Assembly: GCA_900555955.1 (NCBI GenBank)
Contig: USNA01000042.1
Coordinates: forward strand, 1-7,447
Origin: an uncultured Collinsella sp.
GTDB taxonomy: Bacteria > Actinomycetota > Coriobacteriia > Coriobacteriales > Coriobacteriaceae
Direction of reading: 5' to 3'
DNA length: 7,447 nt
The notes beneath the pieces were generated by a model. It ran no database searches. It was not told the DNA's origin and worked only from the letters and a program-made list of their open reading frames with translations. Numbering within the stretch: position 1 is the stretch's first letter; the number at the start of each line of letters is the position of its first letter. Below are positions 1 through 7,447 of this stretch, in pieces. Made by a program: the position numbers and the translations under genes.

Positions 1-1
1 C

Positions 2-163
2 CGCCTGGAGGACCTTCCGCTCTTTGGGTGCATGGCCGCAGGTGCTCGTGCCTCGGCGGTAACGGTGTCGCGTTTGGGCGCGCAACAGTCGATTCCCACG
101 CGCGCCGAAGTTGAGCGCGTGTTTGGTTTAGACGATTTAGTAATAGACGGAGAAGCGGAGTAG
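2..163 (+). CDS. rbsK: Ribokinase (PfkB family), C-terminal end only
   Basis: The 5' end lies outside the window; 53 residues precede the TAG at 161-163. Ribokinase phosphorylates D-ribose to ribose-5-phosphate in the cytoplasm. The visible tail contains a Gly-Ala-Arg-Ala-Ser stretch followed by SVTRLGAQ-like and SIPTR-like segments (here TVSRLGAQQSIPTRAEV), which is the usual C-terminal signature of ribokinases: the last helix of the PfkB fold and then the Ser-Ile-Pro-Thr tail. The ATP-binding and catalytic Asp region is upstream and unseen. The next gene starts 4 nt after the stop, so the two are probably co-transcribed and form a nucleoside/ribose salvage unit. Another PfkB sugar kinase is possible, but the SIPTR tail favours ribokinase. 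Confidence 0.8.
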   Translation, partial: RLEDLPLFGCMAAGARASAVTVSRLGAQQSIPTRAEVERVFGLDDLVIDGEAE

Positions 164-167
164 AACA

Positions 168-1122
168 ATGGCAATCAAGAAGCTGATCCTTGATCTGGAT
201 ATGGGTGTGGACGACGCGATGGCGCTCGCCTATGCAATCGCGAGCCCCGAGGTGGAGCTCGTCGGTATTACCACGTGCTTTGGCAACGTGCGCGTCGACC
301 AGTCGGCGCATAACTGCCTGGCGGTGCTCGACCTGTTGGGTCGCCCCGAGGTGCCGGTGTACCTGGGCGCCGATCGTCCCATAAAGGCGACCGAGCCCTA
401 TACGCCGCCGGCGTCCACCACGCTCATCCACGGCAAGAATGGCATTGGTGGCGCAAGCGCCGGTGGGCGCGACGACGGCCGAAGGCAACGCGGCGGTCGA
501 TTACCTGATCGATGCCGCGCGCACCTATGGCCCCGACCTGGTCTACGTGGCAACCGGTCCGCTTTCCAACTTGGCGCTTGCCCTGGAGCGCGATGCAGCG
601 GCGATGATGTCTATCGGTCGCGTGGTGGTGATGGGCGGTGCCCTGACCGTGCCCGGTAACGTGAGTGCGGGTGCCGAGGCCAACATGGCGAGCGACCCCG
701 AGGCCGCTGACGCCGTGCTGCGCTCGGGCCGCAAACTCACCATGGTTGGTCTTGACGTGACGCATCGCGTGGTGCTGACGCGCCGCGACATTGCCGGTTG
801 GACGGGCTCGGGCACCATGGCGGGCTGCGCATTTGCGAGTATGGTCGAGCACTACATTGGCTCGTACGAGATGAACGCCCCTTACCTGGGCGGCTGCGCG
901 CTGCACGATCCGCTTGCCGTTGCCGTGGCGATTGATCCCACGCTCGTGGGCGCACTTGGTTGCAACTTGCGCGTCGACCTGCTCGGCGAGTATCGCGGCC
1001 GCACTATCTGCGACGAGCATCGCCTGTCCGACCCCGACAAGAGCGCGCTTGTGGCACTCACCGTGGACGCCCCGCGCTTTCTGTCCGAGTTCAAGGCGCG
1101 CATGGCCCGCATCCTAGGCTAG
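168..1122 (+). pseudogene. Inosine-uridine preferring nucleoside hydrolase, frameshifted
   Basis: Nucleoside hydrolases split the N-glycosidic bond of ribonucleosides to give the free base and ribose. Start ATG 168 has a GCGGAG ribosome site 7 nt upstream. The first part (168 to about 455) carries the calcium-binding N-terminal motif LDLDMGVDDAMAL (Asp9, Asp11, Asp15, Asp16) and an HGKNGIGG segment at about residues 88-95. The rest of the family sequence continues in the +1 frame from about 457 to the TAG at 1120-1122: ATGPLSNLAL, VVMGGAL, AEANMASDPEAA, GLDVTHRVVL and the LHDPLAVA motif with the C-terminal metal-binding Asp. Neither half is complete alone; together they span about 318 codons, the normal family length. 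The break sits in a GC-rich palindrome, GGCGCAAGCGCC at 450-461. A 2-base loss or a 1-base gain would explain it. It could be a real inactivation or a sequencing/assembly error. With ribokinase upstream it fits ribonucleoside salvage; the preferred base cannot be told. Confidence 0.8.
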
Positions 1123-1219
1123 GCTCGGGATCGAAGCACGCCCATCTGCTCGATGTGGCCGCTGGCGGGCCGACATCTACCGTTCGCCAGCCCGATGGTC
1201 CCCGGGGCGGGGAGAGCGC

Positions 1220-1225
1220 TATAAT
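1220..1225 (+). promoter_or_regulatory. Probable -10 box of the bgl operon
   Basis: A perfect TATAAT lies 15 nt before the antiterminator RNA motif, which is where a leader promoter is expected. The region 17 nt upstream (about 1197-1202) has no good -35 match, so the promoter is either weak or helped by an activator. Transcription would start near 1232, giving a leader of roughly 140 nt before the first gene. No catabolite-control (cre) site was recognised. Confidence 0.55.
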
Positions 1226-1239
1226 GCATTCTGCATCTT

Positions 1240-1269
1240 GGATTGTTACTCCTGTGTGGAGGCATGCCC
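1240..1269 (+). promoter_or_regulatory. RAT: ribonucleic antiterminator site for BglG/LicT-type protein
   Basis: The segment begins GGATTGTTACT, identical to the conserved 5' half of bgl/lic/sac RAT sequences, and ends GGCATGCCC, close to the usual GGCAAAACC. Between them CTCC (1249-1252) and GGAG (1258-1261) form the apical stem around a 5-nt loop; the canonical RAT has a 4-nt loop here. In known systems the RAT RNA hairpin, when bound by the dimeric CAT domain of the antiterminator, prevents the overlapping terminator from forming. Its place directly upstream of a BglG-family gene supports autogenous control. Unusually, this RAT ends 28 nt before the terminator stem instead of overlapping it. 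Confidence 0.85.
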
Positions 1270-1285
1270 AAGAGCAATACAACAC

Positions 1286-1308
1286 GGATTGTTACGTAAG
1301 GCATGACC
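1286..1308 (+). promoter_or_regulatory. Degenerate second RAT-like copy overlapping the terminator
   Basis: GGATTGTTAC recurs exactly at 1286-1295, followed after 4 nt by GGCATGACC (1300-1308), again close to the 3' half of a RAT. The central stem-loop segment is missing, so the copy is about 7 nt shorter than the first and cannot form the usual apical hairpin. Its 3' half is also the 5' arm of the intrinsic terminator. It could be a half-functional protein site, a relic of duplication, or the part that couples the first RAT to the terminator. Confidence 0.5.
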
Positions 1309-1342
1309 GCAATAGCACTGCTATTGGCTATCATGCCTTTTT
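1298..1342 (+). terminator. Leader intrinsic terminator of the bgl operon
   Basis: AAGGCATGA (1298-1306) pairs perfectly with TCATGCCTT (1331-1339). Inside, CAATAG (1310-1315) pairs with CTATTG (1321-1326) around a 5-nt loop, with a small internal loop between the two stems. A run of five T follows at 1338-1342. This is a classic Rho-independent terminator placed between promoter and first gene, as expected for antitermination control by the BglG-type protein encoded just downstream. Confidence 0.85.
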
Positions 1343-1371
1343 CTGTGAGTGTTCTTGAAAGGAGGTTCACC

Positions 1372-2211
1372 ATGCTTGCAATTAAAAAGCTTAACAACAA
1401 CGCGGTTCTTTGCCGTGACGGACAGGGGCGAGATGTCATCGCCATGGGCAGGGGCGTCGGTTTCGGCGGAGATTTTCCTCGAGAGCTCCCTCTTTCTAAA
1501 ATCGAGCATACGTTTTACGACATTGATCCTAAAGGACAAGATGTCATGAGGGATCTTCCCTCGGATATCGTGATGTTTGCGGCGAAAGTTATGGACATCG
1601 TTGCCAACGAACTGCCCTACGACCTCTCGACCAATGCGACGCTGTTCATGGCTGATCACCTGTCGTTTGCCGTTGCGCGAGCCCAAAAGGGGGTCCGCAT
1701 CGCGATGCCTCTTGCCTATGAAGTGCGGGAGACGTATCCGAAGGAATACAAGGCTGCCCAGTTTATCGTCATGCGACTCGAGAAGGAGCTCGGAGAGCGG
1801 CTTCCCAAGGATGAGATTGCCAGTATTGCGATGAATCTCGTGAACGCACGGGTTGTTGAAGCCGTCAAAGCCACGGCCGAGCCCGCAAAGCAGTTCGACG
1901 ATATGCTCGAGGACGTTATCGAGATTCTCGAAAGCGATTTCCGCATTATTGTCGACCGCGATTCCTTTGATTTCACCCGCTTCGCCACGCATCTGCGGTA
2001 CCTGTTCAAGCGCATTCAAGCCGGCGAGTCGCTGAACAGCGCCAACATGCAGATGTACAAGAACTTTCGTGAGGAGTTTCCGCAGTTGGCAGAGTGCGTG
2101 AAGCATATCGGTTCCTATTGTCGTGAAACGTGGGACGCCACGCTCTCCGAGGAGGAGGAACTCTATCTGATGATCCATCTCAACCGGATCATCTCCAAAA
2201 AAGGATTGTAA
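1372..2211 (+). CDS. bglG: BglG/LicT-family transcription antiterminator
   Basis: A 279-residue RNA-binding regulator that should bind the RAT in its own leader and let transcription pass the terminator. ATG 1372 is chosen because a strong AAAGGAGGT site lies just upstream and the protein then begins with the family-typical MLAIKKLNNNAVL; an in-frame ATG at 1303 lies inside the terminator. The CAT RNA-binding domain covers about residues 1-57 (NNNAVL, MGRGVGF). PRD1 spans about 65-170 and PRD2 about 171-279. In PRD family members, PTS-dependent phosphorylation of histidines controls dimerisation: usually PRD1 is the negative site and PRD2 the positive one. Here His96 (MADHLSFA), His207 (THLRYLF) and His269 (LMIHLNR) are present, but the second PRD1 position is Asn155 (IAMNLVNA) where LicT has His. 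It is followed after 70 nt by the PTS permease, its probable sensor partner. Confidence 0.93.
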   Translation: MLAIKKLNNNAVLCRDGQGRDVIAMGRGVGFGGDFPRELPLSKIEHTFYDIDPKGQDVMRDLPSDIVMFAAKVMDIVANELPYDLSTNATLFMADHLSFAVARAQKGVRIAMPLAYEVRETYPKEYKAAQFIVMRLEKELGERLPKDEIASIAMNLVNARVVEAVKATAEPAKQFDDMLEDVIEILESDFRIIVDRDSFDFTRFATHLRYLFKRIQAGESLNSANMQMYKNFREEFPQLAECVKHIGSYCRETWDATLSEEEELYLMIHLNRIISKKGL

Positions 2212-2281
2212 CCCGTAGCCATTCGGGGCATGACCTTTGCCGATTCGAACAGTAAGCCAAGATTGTGCAAAGGAGCCAATG

Positions 2282-5295
<3,014 letters not shown>

Positions 5296-5348
5296 TAACG
5301 TTAAGATGGACAAATGCGCCCGTTGGGGGAATAGTCGTGCCACTTCGC

Positions 5349-5376
5349 TTGACAACAGGCTAAACTAGCTCATAAA
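5349..5376 (+). promoter_or_regulatory. Probable promoter of the LacI-type regulator gene
   Basis: A perfect -35 TTGACA (5349-5354) is followed after 16 nt by CATAAA (5371-5376), a 4-of-6 match to the -10 box. The start would be near 5383, leaving a leader of about 95 nt before ATG 5478. The -10 box and spacer are overlapped by TAAAC half-sites, a layout that suits autorepression. Confidence 0.55.
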
Positions 5377-5416
5377 CATTTACTACTCTGTTTAGATTGA
5401 ATTTGCGGTCGTTTAG
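5360..5416 (+). promoter_or_regulatory. Candidate operator half-sites in the regulator promoter
   Basis: CTAAAC occurs at 5360-5365 in the promoter spacer and TAAACA at 5373-5378 over the -10 box. The inverse forms TGTTTA (5389-5394, extended to GTTTAG at 5395) and GTTTAG (5411-5416) follow. TAAACA and TGTTTA form an inverted repeat with a 10-nt spacer around the expected start site, and the two GTTTAG copies are 21 bp apart, two helical turns. The same half-sites recur upstream of the isomerase-like gene. Binding by the LacI-type protein encoded here is inferred, not shown. Confidence 0.4.
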
Positions 5417-5477
5417 TTGTCGAGTCACGGGGCGGTCAGGCCACGATGCTCGACCGTGACCGTTGCTAGGGGGAACA

Positions 5478-6488
5478 ATGGCCAAAGCAAGTGTTCGCGA
5501 GATTAGCCGCATCACCGGTTTTTCGCCTGCGACCGTGTCCAACGCACTCAACCGCAAGCGTAGTGTGAGCGAGGAGACCGCCAAGGTCATCCTGGAGTGC
5601 GCGCAGTCGCTGGGCTATCAGCAGTCGACGCAGCTCGAGAGCATTCAGTTTGTGCTCGCGCGCAAGACGGGCGCCATCTTGGACGAGAGCACCTTCCATC
5701 CTGCGGTCATCGAGGGCGTGGAGCGTCAGGCGCGTCGTCACGGCATGAGCACGAGCTTTGTCTCGCTCGACTTTAGCGACCTGGACGCCGTGCGCCCGCA
5801 GGTCGAGGGCCTGATTGCCGATCCGGCCGCCGCCATTGTGCTAATGGGTACGGAGTTGGGCGAGGAGGACTACGCCTTGTTTGCCAACGCTGCCGCCCAC
5901 CTGATCGTGCTCGATGGCTGGAGCGATCGTCAGTACTTTGATGCCGTAGTTATTGCCAACACCGATTCGGTGCTGCGTGCCGTGGACTACCTTATCGAGA
6001 AAGGTCACAAGCAAATCGGCTATCTGGCGGGCGACCTTCGTATCCGCAACTTTAAGGACCGCGAGCGCGGCTATCGCCAAGCGCTTGAGGATGCGGGCCT
6101 CGAGGCCAATCTGGCATGGCGTGTCACGCTGGGCACCACGCTCGAGGGTGCCTATCGCGACATGGGCGCGTGGCTCGACAGCGTCTCGCGCGACGACCTG
6201 CCGACGGCTTTCTTTGCCGAGAACGACGTGCTCGCCGTAGGCGCCATGCGCGCGCTCAACGAGCACGGTATTCGCGTGCCCGAGGATGTTTCGATTATCG
6301 GCTTTGGCGACCTATCTTTGGGTGCCTTCTCCAACCCGCCGCTCACCACGGTGCATGTTCCCAAACACGAGGTGGGCGAGATTGCGGTGCGCCGCCTGGT
6401 GGGCAACATCCGCAATCCCAAGAGCTATACCTGCAAAACGGCCGTGTCGACCTATTTTGTCGAGCGCCAGAGCGTGCGTGAAATCTAG
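5478..6488 (+). CDS. LacI-family transcriptional regulator
   Basis: A 336-residue DNA-binding regulator that responds to a small ligand, usually a sugar. ATG 5478 follows an AGGGGGA ribosome site by 4 nt and gives the usual LacI start MAKASVREI; an in-frame TTG at 5463 is less likely. The helix-turn-helix covers about residues 5-25 (VREISRITGFSPATVSNALN), with LGY at 45-47. The periplasmic-binding-protein-like ligand domain spans about 56-336, with YLIEKGHKQIGYL (171-183), the ERGYRQAL ligand-contact region (196-203), FFAENDVLAVGAMRAL (245-260) and VSIIGFGDLSLG to LTTV (271-292). Two points are odd: the hinge after LGY (QQSTQLESI) lacks the usual PNxxAR pattern, and Gly277 stands where GFDD members have Asp. 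Its own promoter and shared half-sites suggest autoregulation and control of the downstream isomerase-like gene. The ligand is unknown. Confidence 0.93.
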   Translation: MAKASVREISRITGFSPATVSNALNRKRSVSEETAKVILECAQSLGYQQSTQLESIQFVLARKTGAILDESTFHPAVIEGVERQARRHGMSTSFVSLDFSDLDAVRPQVEGLIADPAAAIVLMGTELGEEDYALFANAAAHLIVLDGWSDRQYFDAVVIANTDSVLRAVDYLIEKGHKQIGYLAGDLRIRNFKDRERGYRQALEDAGLEANLAWRVTLGTTLEGAYRDMGAWLDSVSRDDLPTAFFAENDVLAVGAMRALNEHGIRVPEDVSIIGFGDLSLGAFSNPPLTTVHVPKHEVGEIAVRRLVGNIRNPKSYTCKTAVSTYFVERQSVREI

Positions 6489-6551
6489 GCGGAACGGCGC
6501 CAGGCCTCAGAGCGGAAAAGTCCGCCAAAGGCAACCATACATAACGCTACC

Positions 6552-6580
6552 AAGAGGGGGTCCTTCGGGGCCCTCTTTTT
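6552..6580 (+). terminator. Intrinsic terminator after the LacI-type gene
   Basis: A 12-pair stem (AAGAGGGGGTCC at 6552-6563 with GGGCCCTCTTTT-side bases from 6568), containing three G-U pairs, closes on a stable TTCG loop (6564-6567). A run of five T (6576-6580) follows. It lies 64 nt past the regulator stop and separates that gene from the isomerase-like gene, so the latter needs its own promoter. Confidence 0.9.
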
Positions 6581-6602
6581 GTTGCCCTTGTATGTTCAGA
6601 TT

Positions 6603-6720
6603 GTTTACATACCGTTTAGGCTGATTTCTCTACCGTCCACGGGTATTTCGCGCTAAACTTCTAAACATAAGAGTAAAACATTTAGTAAACAGAATAAAAC
6701 GAAACACACGTCTGTTTACT
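6603..6720 (+). promoter_or_regulatory. Upstream regulatory region with six TAAAC/GTTTA half-sites
   Basis: This AT-rich stretch lies between the terminator and the isomerase-like gene. GTTTA occurs at 6603-6607 and 6614-6618 (11 bp apart), TAAAC at 6654-6658, 6662-6666 and 6686-6690, and GTTTA again at 6714-6718. AGTAAACAGA (6684-6693) and TCTGTTTACT (6711-6720) form a perfect 10-bp inverted repeat with a 17-nt spacer. The half-sites match those in the LacI-type gene's promoter, so this is a plausible operator array for that protein. I could not pick a convincing -35/-10 pair here; the promoter must lie in or near this stretch. Confidence 0.45.
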
Positions 6721-6746
6721 GAACATGTGATTAGGGGAGGACGTAC

Positions 6747-7447
6747 ATGGACAAGATCAAGCTCGGCTTTGTGCCCACGCGCCGCAGCATCTTTAGCGCG
6801 CCGGACGCGATCAAGTATCGCGGCCTTACGGCTGATCGCCTGCGCGAGATCGGTGTCGACATTGTGGATATCGATGACATCAATGACGAGGGCCTGCTGT
6901 TCGACGACAGCCATATCGAGCCTATCGTCAAGAAGTTCCGCGCCGAGGGCGTCGACGGCATCATGCTGTGCCACGCCAACTTTGGTACCGAGTACGTCTG
7001 CGCTCGCCTTGCCCGCGAGCTCGGCCTGCCCGTGCTGCTGTGGGGCCCGCGCGACGAGCGCCCCGAGCCCGACGGCACCCGTCTGCGCGATAGCCAGTGC
7101 GGCCTGTTCGCCACTGGCAAGGTCCTGCGCCGCTTCCAGGTGCCCTTTACCTACATGACCAACTGCCGCCTGACCGACCCCGAGTTCGAGCGCGGCGTCT
7201 GGGACTTTTTGGCCGTGTGCAACGTGGTCAAGACCTTCAAGCGCACCCGCATCCTGCAGATGGCCACCCGTCCGTTCGACTTCTGGTCGACCATGTGCAA
7301 CGAGGGCGAGCTGCTCGAGAAGTTCAACATCCAGCTTTCGCCCATCCCCATGACCGAGCTTGTCCAGGCCGTGCGCGACGCCCAGGCCGACGAGCAGGCC
7401 ATGACCGCCATGCTTGCCCAACTCAACCACAGCTTTGGCGAACATGC
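6747..7447 (+). CDS. L-fucose isomerase-like protein, N-terminal part
   Basis: The gene runs off the window; 233 codons are visible without a stop. ATG 6747 has a strong AGGGGAGG site 6 nt upstream. The protein resembles the L-fucose/L-arabinose isomerase superfamily, whose members interconvert aldoses and ketoses in the cytoplasm. Visible family-like segments are the N-terminal KIKLGFVPTRRSIF, the EGVDGIMLCHANFGTE strand-loop (about 67-82), PVLLWGPRDE (95-104) and the RLRDSQCGLFATGKVL block (112-127) followed by VPFTYM. The metal-binding catalytic residues of these isomerases lie in the C-terminal part, outside the window, so activity cannot be judged and the substrate is unknown. The gene is strongly biased to C/G-ending codons, like the LacI-type gene. 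The shared half-sites and position suggest that regulator controls it. Confidence 0.75.
   Translation, partial: MDKIKLGFVPTRRSIFSAPDAIKYRGLTADRLREIGVDIVDIDDINDEGLLFDDSHIEPIVKKFRAEGVDGIMLCHANFGTEYVCARLARELGLPVLLWGPRDERPEPDGTRLRDSQCGLFATGKVLRRFQVPFTYMTNCRLTDPEFERGVWDFLAVCNVVKTFKRTRILQMATRPFDFWSTMCNEGELLEKFNIQLSPIPMTELVQAVRDAQADEQAMTAMLAQLNHSFGEH

Noticed and set aside
1161..1191. Hairpin GCTGGCG/CGCCAGC after the nucleoside hydrolase as a terminator
   Set aside because: The stem is 7 bp (10 with G-T pairs) but no T-run follows, so it is not supported as an intrinsic terminator.
1303..1371. In-frame upstream ATG for the antiterminator gene
   Set aside because: It lies inside the terminator stem, has no ribosome site, and would add residues not found in the CAT domain.
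1321..2178. 285-codon open frame on the - strand opposite the antiterminator gene
   Set aside because: It is a shadow of the conserved BglG-family gene, with no ribosome site or family motif.
2261..2270. GATTGTGC before the permease as another RAT
   Set aside because: Only the short GATTGT core matches; there is no 3' RAT half and no terminator in the 70-nt gap.
5296..5348. Possible terminator after the GH1 gene
   Set aside because: No stem followed by a T-run is visible; only a short AACGTT palindrome and weak G/C matches.
6512..6525. Small hairpin GCGGA-AAAG-TCCGC after the LacI-type gene
   Set aside because: It is only 5 bp without a T-run, and the real terminator is 27 nt further on.

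Overview
The window looks like chromosomal DNA of a fairly GC-rich gut bacterium. Protein style, codon use and gene set (PTS plus BglG control, many C/G-ending codons) suggest a Coriobacteriia actinobacterium such as Collinsella. That placement is an impression from sequence style, not a database match. All genes are on the + strand.

Layout: (1) 2-1122, a nucleoside-salvage pair: the C-terminal end of a ribokinase, then, 4 nt later, an inosine/uridine-type nucleoside hydrolase whose reading frame is broken near position 455. (2) 1123-1371, an intergenic leader with a consensus -10 box, a BglG/LicT-type RNA antiterminator (RAT), a degenerate second RAT-like copy and an intrinsic terminator. 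(3) 1372-5295, a beta-glucoside operon: a BglG-type antiterminator, a PTS EIIBC permease without an EIIA domain, a hairpin-rich spacer and a GH1 6-phospho-beta-glucosidase. (4) 5296-6580, a LacI-family regulator with its own promoter and a strong terminator. (5) 6581-7447, a long regulatory region with repeated TAAAC/GTTTA half-sites, then the N-terminal 233 residues of an L-fucose-isomerase-like protein running off the window.

How the parts work together: in the salvage pair the hydrolase would release ribose from nucleosides and the ribokinase would phosphorylate it. In the bgl operon, transcription would stop at 1298-1342 unless the antiterminator binds the RAT. The permease imports and phosphorylates a beta-glucoside and GH1 splits the product into glucose-6-phosphate and an aglycone or glucose. 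The LacI-type regulator shares an operator-like motif between its own promoter and the promoter region of the isomerase-like gene, so its likely target is the downstream gene rather than the bgl operon.

I found no tRNA, rRNA, CRISPR array, transposase or attachment site. Most of the content is known family biology. The items most worth checking are the unusual antiterminator leader, the His-to-Asn change in PRD1 of the antiterminator, the four-copy hairpin element before GH1, the shared half-site clusters, and the frameshift.
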